From Dipylidium caninum (Eukaryota; Platyhelminthes; Cestoda; Cyclophyllidea; Dipylidiidae): DNA of 64,000 nucleotides. Made by a program: the position numbers and the translations under genes. The DNA is taken from the NCBI GenBank assembly GCA_017562135.1, contig QEYB01001312.1:682001-746000 (forward strand), read 5' to 3'. The notes under the pieces were generated by a model that ran no database searches, was not told the origin of the DNA, and was given only the letters and a program-made list of their open reading frames with translations. This document shows, one piece after another, positions 13,801-27,294 of the stretch; position 1 is the stretch's first letter, and the number at the start of each line of letters is the position of its first letter.

Positions 13801-14320
13801 ACGGACCATTTGCTGCCCCGAAAGAGGTGGCTCCTGGGCGCAGCGATGAAGATAAATGCCCATTCTCTAAGATCTTCGACCTCAGGGTATCAGAGACGTG
13901 AAAAAAAATGGGGATTACACAGAAGGCGAAGCCCGACATTTCTCGTACATGGGAGTGTTGCAGGGGGAGAGACCGATTCCCGTGATAAAACTTGACTCGG
14001 TGGCCCAGCCAAGTGTTCGGTGACGAGTTAGGACGACGCTTTTGCCCTGACTGATGCCCCGGTGACCTCGGGAGAGGGGGCGAGTGGGTAAAGAGACCGG
14101 TCGCCCCACGGAGCCTCCGCCGTGGCGTGGTGTGTTGGCTGAGGCGCGACTGACTGTGTGCGCGCGGGTGCGTGAATCACGTCCGCTCGTTTGCCAGCAT
14201 GCCAACTCGGTTCTCGTCTCGAGGTTGCGATCCTGCCAAAATCTCCCCTCACTCCCTCGCCCCCTCCCTCCCTTCGCCCTCCTCCACCGCCCCAACCTCC
14301 CATCACCGCCGTTTCGCATG
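4900..14320. other. GC-rich intergenic spacer between two divergent beta-tubulin genes
   Basis: About 9.4 kb with many overlapping open frames on both strands. This is expected of GC-rich DNA, where stop codons are rare. No frame shows a recognisable domain and no pair of open frames is linked by convincing splice sites. Composition is high in G+C and CpG, with poly-C and GT/CA tracts. It presumably holds the upstream control region of both tubulin genes. Confidence 0.55.
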
Positions 14321-14325
14321 CTGGT

Positions 14326-14420
14326 GCGCACGCTCGCGTGTGTGCGCGCATGCGTGTACGTTAATAATCACACATGAGTGAAGTTAACATACACAGACAC
14401 GCACGCACGCGCGCACCTAC
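14326..14420. repeat. Purine-pyrimidine alternating inverted repeat upstream of the rightward beta-tubulin gene
   Basis: A GTGCGC/GTGTGT-rich left arm (about 14326-14364) is followed by a short A/T-rich loop and a CACGCA/CGCGCAC-rich right arm (about 14384-14420). The arms are imperfect reverse complements, ending in GTTAA and TTAAC on either side of the loop. Such alternating DNA can adopt left-handed or cruciform structure. It lies about 190 bases before the tubulin ATG. Confidence 0.6.
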
Positions 14421-14475
14421 GCGCACGGATGCACGCGACATGGACGATCAATGCTGAAATAATCGGGTGGCGGTG

Positions 14476-14480
14476 ATTGG
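14476..14480 (-). promoter_or_regulatory. Inverted CCAAT box upstream of the rightward beta-tubulin gene
   Basis: ATTGG on the plus strand, 126 bases before the ATG. No TATA box was seen between it and the ATG, so this promoter appears to be of a different type from the leftward tubulin gene. Confidence 0.35.
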
Positions 14481-14522
14481 TCGAGGCCGCGGGGGCCAAC
14501 CAGCGACCGCGGCTGTGGGGAC

Positions 14523-14529
14523 TGAGTCA
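14523..14529 (+). promoter_or_regulatory. AP-1-like site TGAGTCA
   Basis: A perfect TGAGTCA heptamer 77 bases before the beta-tubulin ATG, downstream of the inverted CCAAT box. It is a consensus match only; a heptamer also occurs by chance. Confidence 0.3.
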
Positions 14530-14605
14530 CGAAGAGGCTTTCAAGCACCGAATAGTGCCTAAGCGTTTGGGCTACCGGCAATTCTTCTTCGAGTTAGCTG
14601 CGGAG

Positions 14606-18004
<3,399 letters not shown>

Positions 18005-18217
18005 AATGTCCCACCCGCGCGCATCATTGGCATCATCCACGTTGACATTGTGGCAATTGGTGTTATTGTCGTCGGAATCATTCACAAGCATTCTTCTGTT
18101 TGAGTCCCACCTTTTTTACGCTAATACTCTTTTCTTGGCCTCACTGAACTCTGCCCCCATTTTCGTTCTTTCTGGCGTAAATTGACTACATTTCGAAAGT
18201 AACTTTCTTTGAATCTA

Positions 18218-18223
18218 AATAAA
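18218..18223 (+). terminator. Poly(A) signal of the rightward beta-tubulin gene
   Basis: AATAAA about 214 bases past the TAA stop, in an A/T-rich context, gives a conventional 3' UTR. Confidence 0.65.
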
Positions 18224-20570
18224 ACCCCTAATTTCGCCTCAATTCGCTGGCGCCTCCTCAGATGCGCAATACATGGGATGTGCGACTCTAATGAGGCGCG
18301 TGGGGCTGGCAGGTCGTCGTCCGCGGAGCCACTTCCACCCTAATGAGGACCCGAGGCGGGCGCGATTGGCAGTGCCTGCTCCGCCTGGGCGGGAAGGACG
18401 CGCGGAGTGGAGTGAAATGTTCTTTGGTGGCTTCTAGTCGGCTCTCCGCACACCCTGGAACCTTTGACTCTTAACTTTACGCTACTTAATAAGAAAGGGG
18501 CACCCGAATTTTACTACTTACGTAGTGGGCGGTGCCTCACTTCCTTTCCCCTCCCATTCCTCCCCAACGAGACGCTCGTGTCCCGGTTGGTGCGTCCGAC
18601 ACCCGACCGCAGGGTGTCATGCGGGCGAGTTCGGTGGGCTTGCGTGCTCGGGCTCCACCCGCCCTCCGCAACAACTCATCCCGCTACCAGCAGCCATTTT
18701 TTAATACGCGCAGATCGCATGTGGGACCGTCGGCGAGGTCCTTTACCAGCTTTCCCTTCCTTCTCTCCTCGTCGGTGCCAACCTGGTGGCCTACACGCTC
18801 ACCGCCCGCATCTCCCAGAGGTTGCGCTTCCTCTCTGTTTCATAGACACTTGAAGTATTAAGGCTGATGAGTTGTACGTCAGCCTTGTACTCAAATAAAA
18901 CATCTGAGGCGAAAGGGACGGGTGTCGCGAATAACACAAAAGAAGTAGAAATCTTTGCGTTTTTCACCACACATTGTATGGGCCTTAGGTGCCGGCTTTT
19001 CGAAAAAGCTTCTTTGTGTTGGGTCCCGCATTTAACATCGTTAGTCTGTCGCCGGCGTTAAGGAGACGAGCAAGTTGGACTGAGTTCAAATGAGCGGGTA
19101 ACAAAGTAATCATGCCAATCAGGCAGATAAAGGTTGCTCTCCCCGTCAATTTTTCCTCTTATCGGTTTTACCCAACAGTTGGAAACATAAGTGAGCGAGA
19201 AGAAAGTCACGTCGAGTGCTTCGAATGTGTTTATATGGTGTGTGTGAAATTTATACATGCATCGGACTACACTAGTTGACCAACGGTTTTGGACCCAAGA
19301 TTGCACTATTTTGAGGTTTTTAACAATGTACTTAGGCTTCCATTAAAATAACACTCATAAGATGTAATCCTCACAGTCTGCCCCAATGCAGCCTCGATTT
19401 GTTGCTTCCTCTTAGTGACGTTTTCTGTTGACGGTTGGTAGGAGGACTCCTCAAGGACGACACGTGTCACATGAACCACCCATATTTAACTAAAAATTGA
19501 CGAGGAGGTTTTGGCTGCACGTTTTCACACCTTCACGCATTGGACACATGATTCTCTCCTATACTGGTAGTCAAAATTCTTACTGCTATTCGAGGATGTG
19601 ATAGTGAAATTAATTTCGGGAATAGCTAAGTTTTTCCTCAGAGAACTTTTCCTCTCAGTGTCAAAATAACGCGATTCATAAAAGCTTTGTACTCATCGTG
19701 ATCAGTAGCCATAATTTTACAACATTCCACCGGAGGGCGTAGTGCTCAACCCAATGGCCATTTCGGAGGCGTTATAGAGAAGCATGCAATTACTACCAAA
19801 AAAAGCACTCCTCAACCCTTTCGGCGAGATGGAAAGAAACGCAAACGACTGCCAATGTTGGTTGGAAATAATGGTTGCAGGCCCCATTTTGTCATCGTGA
19901 GATGCAAGGATTTATCAGCAGCCTTACCGTCATTCCTTACTCCCTCTAATACATAATTTTGAAATGAGGCAACGCACATGAGTACCAATGCCGAGTTGGG
20001 GAAATACAGGTGACGCCTAGACCTGTCACGAGGACCTGCTAATGAGGAATTTTTGTAATTCAAAACCACACCGACTGCAATTTCGCCAACAGCAACTATG
20101 GGTCAATGCACAGGCATGGGCTGCGTCTTCTATGGGGGTATGCGGGTTTTTGGTTAGCAGGCTTTCAGGTCATCCGCCCGTAGAAACAGCCATGACCTGT
20201 ACCTTTGGAGGTAGAGGAAATCTTTCCAGGGATTGCCTGTGTCAGGAGACTTAGCAAGGCGTCGGTCTCCACCAAAAATGCAGACTTTCTGTCCTCCCGA
20301 GTTCTCTCGTCAGCCATTTCTCCACACTGTGGCCCCACGCTTAGCTTCCTAACTCCTCACAACCGCCTCTTCCACTCTACCCATTCACTTGTTTTTCTTG
20401 CGACAGTGTTGCGTCCCTATGCCGAGCATGATTCTCTGCTACGCCGTGGGGCCTCTCCACTCTGCGTCGGGCATCCCCTCGCGGAGGGGAGCGACGGGAC
20501 AGCGAGTCGCGGGGCCAGGAGGAAGACTCGGTGTGAGTTGAAATTGCGTCGAGCGTGGATGTGTCGGTCT

Positions 20571-20591
20571 CACACACACACACACACACAC
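20571..20591. repeat. (CA)n microsatellite
   Basis: Ten uninterrupted CA units. A GT tract follows at about 20726-20742 in the opposite sense. Confidence 0.9.
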
Positions 20592-21277
20592 GTCGCACAA
20601 CCCCTGTTATTGCATCGCGGGTGGAAATACGAGAGGAGTCGATCCTTCTGCCAAGCGCCCTCGAGACACAGGCTCCTTGGCATTCTCTGTCGACTGCGTA
20701 TATGTGTGTTTGTGCCTAAGTGTGGGGTGTGTGTGTGTGTGTATTTAACTGAAAGTTCACATGAAATTTTTTGGAAAAACACGAGACTGGCATGGATGAG
20801 GTGACTTTATTAGACCCAAGTTCCCACCGCCAATAACCGTTCATTTGGGTAATCACAACTGATAAACTCTCCGGCAGGTCTCAGTGTCGGCGCGTCCTGC
20901 TCAACTCATCCTACCATCCACGAGTTGTCTGCCCTGTCCCCGGGAAGAGGCGTGTGCCGGCTGTCATGTGAGTCCCCTCCGCCCCCTGAACTGCTCCCTC
21001 TCAGTGGCTGGGTCGCCTGTTCGAGCGGTGTCTTAGTGGCCCGGTGGGAGAAAAGAGTCGCCTCCAGCCGGTGAGGCTCAGCACTAGGTCAAATCGTCCA
21101 GCCTACCCAATCGGGAGAGAAGGCATCAAGAATGGCTTGACTAATCGCCTTCAGAGGGTGTCGCCCCCGCGGAGACGTTGAGAAGGCGAAGTGTTGGCGG
21201 TACGGTGGTGTCGGTACTAGAATACCACCGCTGCTCGCCCGCGGACAGTGAGAACCGGTTGAAGCAGGATTTCATTT

Positions 21278-21297
21278 GGCAGGCAGGCAGGCAGGCA
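21278..21297. repeat. (GGCA)5 tetranucleotide repeat
   Basis: Five perfect GGCA units, followed by a partial unit. Confidence 0.9.
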
Positions 21298-21536
21298 GGA
21301 AGAAGCTTCACCTATTCCTCCTTTTGATCTTTTCGCTGTGGCATTTCGCTGCCAATATTCGTGTGTGGGGGTGAGTGGCTCAGTGGGTGGGTGGGTGTCG
21401 GCGGCAGGGGACTTCGACGTCTGCAAAAGTACTTTTTCTCTCGATAGGAGTCTCCTCCCGCCTAATCCACTTGACAAGAAGCACGTCGCTAGGTGTGTCT
21501 GCCTCTTTTTCCTACCCGAGCTCACGTCATCGGCGT

Positions 21537-21560
21537 AGAGAGAGAGAGAGAGAGAGAGAG
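21537..21560. repeat. (AG)12 microsatellite
   Basis: An uninterrupted AG run of 24 bases. Confidence 0.9.
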
Positions 21561-22247
21561 TTTCTGACCTCCTCTGGAAAGGCTCAACCCGTTAGACGGC
21601 TTCCCCCGTTTGGACCGAGGGCCGTGAGACTTTCGGGCCGAAATTATCCACTTTCGGTGCCGGTGGCAAAACACCTGGAGGCGCCGCGAGACCGGCTGAA
21701 ACGACCACAGAATATTACATAGTCGTGTGAACGCGGACATGCGGTGACGGCGGTGGTGGAGCACCGTCAGCGCTGCTCTCTCCTGCGTCCCTCTGCCATC
21801 CAAGAGCGCGGACGGGACTGGGAGCCACTCCGCTCGTTGAGCAGCGAGGAAGCGGGGCAGAGATGCGCGCCCTCAGGTGTCGAGCCGGGATCACAGGAGC
21901 ACTGGAGAAGCGGGGGGAGGCGGGGGCGGGGGTAGGAGTGAGGCTGACACATCGGTGATGCTAACACGTGGTGCGCACTGAGAGTTGACGCAGGACTGCG
22001 GTGAGCGAAGGCGTCACTTCGTCTGCTCTCCCGATGCCCACCCTCCACCGTCAATGCGGATCAAAGGCGAGGCACGTATAGAGGCGCTGGTGTGAGGGGA
22101 TAGAGTGGTACTCTTGAGAACTCCCATGTCATGGTGGCAATTGTCACAGGCGATCCGCTCTCCGACAAGAAAACCCCTCCGCTGTGCTTGCCAGACCCGG
22201 ATCCCGAGCCCCCTTGGGGTGAATGCCTCCGAGATCTGCGGAGTCGC

Positions 22248-22282
22248 GAGGTGAGGTGAGGCGAGGTGAGGCGAGGCGAGGC
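22248..22282. repeat. (GAGGY)7 pentanucleotide repeat
   Basis: Seven five-base units, GAGGT or GAGGC in mixed order, with no other variation. Confidence 0.88.
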
Positions 22283-22469
22283 ATGGACCGTGGAACCCGC
22301 CCGACCCTCATCCGCCCCGCTCGACGGGGCGGAGTGTCGTCTCCTCCCCGCATTTACTGAATCACCTTCGAGACTCCAGCCCACGACGAATCACCTCCCT
22401 CCCCTGCACCCACCCACCCGCCCGCACGCAGACACACACACGCAGACACACAAGCCCAGCGGGTGCGGT

Positions 22470-22566
22470 GAGAGAGAGAGAAAGCGAGCGAGAGAGAGAG
22501 AAAGCGAGCGAGCGAGAGAGCGGCGAGCGACGAGCGACGAGCGAGCAAGTCAGCAAGCGAGCAAGT
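22470..22566. repeat. Imperfect GA / GCGA purine-rich repeat
   Basis: About 95 bases of GA runs alternating with AAAGCGAGCGA blocks. A roughly 24-base unit occurs twice at the start, and the array then decays into GCGA and GCAA units. Confidence 0.85.
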
Positions 22567-24562
22567 GTGCTTATTTCGCACATCGATTCAACAGCCTCCC
22601 CTGCAAGCCGGCGAGCGGAGGCAGCGGTGTATTTACACGTCGATGCCTGCTTCAACCACCAAACGCGCCCTTCGGCGAGGGTCCCTTCAGCACATTCCGC
22701 GCTCCGCACCACCACTTATCACGCCGATGTGGCGCAGCTGAAAGCCGCCGTCACCACTGACGCTGGGGGCGGCGGCAGCGCCATCTCTGCGCACACCTGC
22801 TGCCTCGGGTCTGTCTGCGCAGGCAGGATGGCAGTCGTCGGCACGGCAATCCCCTGAAGGGTCCCCAGTCCCCTCGCACTCGAGGCGATGTCCCTCGCTT
22901 CTTGCCTCCCCACCTCACGAAGTGGGCAGCGCCTCTACTCCTGACAGTCGAGGTGACGAGTGTATTTGGTACCGTTTTCCTGCCTCCCAACCTTCATTTG
23001 CATCGGCGCATGGGGCTTCCTGACGGAGAATCCATGGTTTTGAAGGTATAAATTATTATTCAGACCATATTCGACATTTGTGCCCCCCCCCCACCCCCTC
23101 CCGAGTGGGATATTTGCCTCTCGCTGACTGTTAAGCGTACTTTTCCACCGAGAGATAACTTATTGTCATCGCCTGACAACACAGCTCGCTCGTACGAGGT
23201 TTAAAGCCACAAGACAGCTTCGCAGGCGAGACAGCATCATGTTCTTTGCCTTAACACGCCTCAATCACCTCGCGACACTCTCCTCCGTTAGGCCTGCGTC
23301 CCGACATGCTGTTCCACGTCTTCCGCAGTGCAAATTAATAGGAGTAACAACGGTTCCGAGGTGATTTCGGCACCGAGTTGCCGCCTCAGCGGCCGTGGGG
23401 GCAAAAACGTCGGGGCGCAGCAGCCTCGACCCCCGTCGACAATGTTCCGGGTGCCCTCGGTCCCCCGCCCTGCCGCCGCGGCAGGCTCCGAGGCGGTTCG
23501 CTAGCCGCGGCAGCGCACCGACTGCTCCCCGACTCCGTCACAGTGCAATCGCACAGTTTCACACTTCCTACTGATTTGAGTCCCATTTGATCTCCCCCGG
23601 GTACTGCGAGGCTGTTGAAGGACACGTCTGCCAAACAATTGGCAAATTTGATGTGAAATAACCGTGCTACTTTTTCACCGCGATGAAGTTCGCATACGAA
23701 AATGCAAAGACTTCACGTGGAATTACTTAGTGGTAATAAGTCCTTTTAATTCATAGGACATAGTTGAAATCACACTAGCATGATCGGCGAAACCAACGTG
23801 TCAGTCACTTTCTTAGCAATTTCAACTTCTCTCCGTTTTTGGCGACTGGAAGTGCTTCTTCTCCACTCGCGACACCAACAGGTGAACTTCGCCCCGTTTC
23901 TTCTGCTAAACGCTGGGAGATCAGGGCAACTAACAGTCTGGCGCCTCCAGCAGGGGAGACTCTGGCAGTCATCTTGATCGCCGGGCCCGCCAATCGCTCA
24001 TTTCTTCTCTTCCTCGGATAACCCCTTTTCTCACCCTCTTAAGTCGTTTGTGTGAAAGCGTCCCCACCCCTACGATCACTCAATCATAATTTTTTCAACT
24101 ACAACACCTTGTTCTGATCATGAGTGGATTAATTCGTATCGCGCCAGCCTGTGGGAATGGAAATTTCTACCGTATACACGTGTAGTTACTACGAATGCCT
24201 ATTTATGTGACGGCGTTGGGCCTCCAGTACATTCTCGTTCATTATGCTAATGGGACTGGGAGTCGACCATATCATGGCAACGGTGAGTTTGCCAGCAAGT
24301 GGAAGTTGTGGGTGCGAGAAGTGCGGTGGAACAGTGAACTGGAAAAAGGGGTTGTTAAAAATGCAGTTGTGACATCAAATGAGGTCAGGGTTTTCGGCAC
24401 CGGATCGTGCAACGCAAAACCGGTTCGATCCTGTCCTCAGAGGAGCACACAGCTTCCGCGCAGATTGAGAGCACAGCGTGGGGTTTTACGCACATCCGTC
24501 AGGACGCCTGGCCGTACCCACAGGCACCGCGTTCTCGCGCAATCGATCGTCGCCTCTTAGCC

Positions 24563-24966
24563 CCCCGTCCTCCGCGCACTCCGCACGCGCCCACGCACAC
24601 CCACACCCACTGCCAAACCCACACGCGCAAGCGCACGTACGCACGTGTGCACGCAGCCCACCGGACAAATCAGACCTTGGAAGTCGCCTGTTGCCACAGT
24701 GACCACAAATATGCGCACGTGAGGATAGCGTGGTGCGCACTCGGGAACAGCTGATTCCTACACGTGTGCGTTCGTGTGAGTGCGCGGCACCTATTCGCGC
24801 GTGCACGCACGTGCACGCACCGCCACGCGCGCGTTCTCCCCTCGGGACGCACGTGCGCACGCAGGCCTCTGTTGCCGCCTAGATCCGCACGATTCCAACA
24901 GACGTGTGCGCACCCGCGCGCACCCACACACTCGCGAACGTGCGCACGCGCATACGCATGCACACG
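24563..24966. repeat. Alternating purine-pyrimidine (CACGCG/GTGCGC) region upstream of the zinc-finger gene
   Basis: Two dense blocks, about 24563-24660 and 24770-24966, are built from CACGCA, GTGCAC, CGCGCG and CACACC motifs. The middle is ordinary sequence. This type of sequence favours Z-DNA. It ends about 100 bases before a strong splice donor that may mark the 5' UTR exon of the zinc-finger gene. Confidence 0.65.
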
Positions 24967-25064
24967 CTGAACCGCATATATCTGCCGTCTCTGCGTCTGG
25001 TTCAGTAGCGTGTAAATCTCCACCGTGCGGGTACGTAGTCGCTCAGACAGACAGTAAACACTCA

Positions 25065-25066
25065 GG
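25065..25066 (+). other. Candidate splice donor of a non-coding 5' exon of the zinc-finger gene
   Basis: The sequence reads CTCAG then GTAAGTCA, a near-perfect animal donor, 485 bases before the acceptor that precedes the zinc-finger ATG. Stops are present in the upstream frames, so the exon would be untranslated. Confidence 0.35.
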
Positions 25067-25550
25067 TAAGTCACATCCCCTTCCTTCCCCTCCCCGCCAT
25101 CGCTCCCGCTACCGCTTCCACTGGCCCCTTTACACGATCATTGGCCGTTTGCGAGGACAGTGGGGTTGCGTTATTGCCCAGCCGAAAGGGCCGGGGATTT
25201 CAACGAATAGGAAAGTTGCGACGCGTCTTGCGTACTTGCAACCAATGGGGAACTGACCGTAGGCGACAGAATAATCCTTTGGAAAAGCCTGTCTATCGTC
25301 ACGCCGGTGAAAAGAGGATCAGTTTTTTGATTAACTACCATAAAATGCATATGGGAGGGTTGAGCTTGCAGCCCTCCGCCTAAGTAGAAGAATGCAAAGT
25401 GCTTTAGGGGAGAGTGTTAACACTAGCCGTGGAGAGAGACACGCCGAACTTTAGTCGCAGCCCAGGAGTAGCATTCGAGAAGAGGCGAATAAAGTTGCAA
25501 GTAGATGTTAATCCACCTCACAGTGTGGCTGCTTCTTGTATTAATTTCAG

Positions 25551-27098
25551 ATGCAAACGCTATTCAGCAATTCCGGCTTTAATAGTACTGCATTGATGTC
25601 GCAAGGACTGACAGAGGTGCTGACCAATGGATTCAACCTTCACGACCTCCCCTTCGGCCTGCTGAACACAAAACCCTTCAAAAAACCCGAGAGCCCCCCC
25701 ATCTTATTGCCAGAGAATCGGCACTCTACTCCTCCTATCCACACGCCGGTTAGTTCCATGGGTTACAAACATTTCCCCCTTGTCGAAAAGTCCCTTCAGC
25801 CCACCGAAAACGTTGACGCCAAAAATGTGAAGGAGAAGTTGTTGGCTGCGCTGAGGGAGATAATTCCGCATAAGACGAGCCTAAATTTACGGATGCTTGT
25901 CACCTATACAGTGGACAACGCTAGTTCCGACGTGATTGTGATAGACGAGACGTTGAGTCGCAAGGAATGCGAGCCCCTGACCACGTCAGGAAACATTCTT
26001 GATCTCTCCCAAAAGTCGGAAGACTACCCAAAGCTTTCTAACGCAGATAACGATTTGGGGGAGATGTTGCAAAAGTCGGCAGCACCCATCATGGGTCTCG
26101 CTTCCAACACGTCCACACCTTTAAACGTCATTCAACCCACCACCTCCTCACCCCAACCCACACTGAATCCAGAGGCTGCTCTCCTGATGTTACAGACCCT
26201 CCTCACCAACAGCAACATTACTCCCTCCCAGTTTGGTTCTCTGAACTTTTCCCTGCCCATGAACTTCGCGCCCCTCCAGCAGATGGACACGAAATCGCCA
26301 ATTTTCCCCAATGAGGCCGCCCCCAACATAACCATCACGAATTGCGAGAACATTCTGCCCAAACTGCAATTCGGGCCAAAATTAGAGGCATCGGTGCCTG
26401 GTACCAACGAAAGTGGCAGTCGTAGTTCCTCGCCCCTCTCCAACCACGAGAGATCCTCACCTTCCGGTACCTTCAAACCGCTTCAGAAGTCCTTTAGTCA
26501 AGCCACGTCAAACTCTTTTAGCCGACGCTACATGCATCCTCGACGCTTCATCTGCAACCAATGCCGACAGCAGTTTTCGTCTCTGGCTGAACTGAATCGG
26601 CACACACTGGAATTGCACAACTCCTTCCGGTGTAACTTCTGCAAGGCGAAGTTCACTCAACGCTCCAACCTGCAACGTCATTCCCTGAAGCACGTCGGTT
26701 TTAAGCCCTTCACCTGCAACATCTGTCAGAAGGAATATTATAGAAAGGACCACCTCGTGAGACACATCGAGGTGACCCACCCAAATGTGGACCCTCGTGT
26801 GAATATCACCACTCGACTGACCTCCTCGGAATGCCTCGACTTCCTCGACAATCTGCATGTCTACGGGAACTCCGAGGGGTCGTTAGAAGAGACCAGTACG
26901 TCCTCGCAGAACGAGTCGATGACGGAGTTGAAATCTTATCCCCCTAAATTAGAGGAGGGTTCCGGGCTGGCGGCTGAGAGTCCTTCCGAAGGCCGCGCCT
27001 TCACCCCCCCGGCGGCAGGAGAACACACTCCTGACGCCGAGCTACCATCAACAGCGTCCACTGGCCAAATCGAGGTGTCTCAACCGATGGAAACCTAA
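25551..27098 (+). CDS. C2H2 zinc-finger protein, three fingers
   Basis: Probable nuclear DNA-binding regulator of 515 residues in a single coding exon. The first 330 residues are Ser/Pro/Asn-rich and probably disordered. Three C2H2 fingers follow: Cys335/Cys338/His351/His356, Cys361/Cys364/His377/His381 and Cys389/Cys392/His405/His410. The fingers are not joined by the usual TGEKP linker; finger 1 to 2 has a very short Asn-Ser link. The tail, about 105 residues, is acidic and Ser/Thr/Pro-rich. A segment reading ILDLSQK near residue 145 resembles a degenerate CtBP-binding PxDLS motif. The ATG directly follows a TTAATTTCAG splice acceptor, so M1 may be the true start after a spliced leader or 5' UTR exon, or an internal Met if upstream coding exons exist. 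No canonical AATAAA was seen after the stop. I cannot assign a named family. Confidence 0.88.
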   Translation: MQTLFSNSGFNSTALMSQGLTEVLTNGFNLHDLPFGLLNTKPFKKPESPPILLPENRHSTPPIHTPVSSMGYKHFPLVEKSLQPTENVDAKNVKEKLLAALREIIPHKTSLNLRMLVTYTVDNASSDVIVIDETLSRKECEPLTTSGNILDLSQKSEDYPKLSNADNDLGEMLQKSAAPIMGLASNTSTPLNVIQPTTSSPQPTLNPEAALLMLQTLLTNSNITPSQFGSLNFSLPMNFAPLQQMDTKSPIFPNEAAPNITITNCENILPKLQFGPKLEASVPGTNESGSRSSSPLSNHERSSPSGTFKPLQKSFSQATSNSFSRRYMHPRRFICNQCRQQFSSLAELNRHTLELHNSFRCNFCKAKFTQRSNLQRHSLKHVGFKPFTCNICQKEYYRKDHLVRHIEVTHPNVDPRVNITTRLTSSECLDFLDNLHVYGNSEGSLEETSTSSQNESMTELKSYPPKLEEGSGLAAESPSEGRAFTPPAAGEHTPDAELPSTASTGQIEVSQPMET

Positions 27099-27276
27099 AA
27101 GCAAGGTGGTCAACAACACTGTGTGATGCATTTTGGGGCTCTGGGCGTTTTTCATTATTCCTAATGACTGGTCTCCTATTTATAACTACCTTCCACTTTG
27201 TACATTCTGTGTCGCCCGTTTAAATATTTCTCTGTAATGCGACTTACCAGTAATTACTTGCTATTTTCGCCTGTAC

Positions 27277-27294
27277 ATATATATATATATATAT
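27277..27294. repeat. (AT)9 microsatellite
   Basis: Eighteen bases of alternating AT, about 180 bases after the zinc-finger stop, within its probable 3' UTR. Confidence 0.85.

Larger units (their letters stand above)
18240..24560. other. Intergenic DNA with microsatellites
   Basis: No recognisable coding exon. Open frames here are short, or arise from GC-rich and simple-repeat sequence. The stretch carries CA, GT, GA, GGCA and GAGGY repeats, several of which are listed separately. Confidence 0.55.

Noticed and set aside
24421..24440. GGTTCGATCC resembling a tRNA T-loop
   Set aside because: No matching acceptor, D or anticodon arms on either side.
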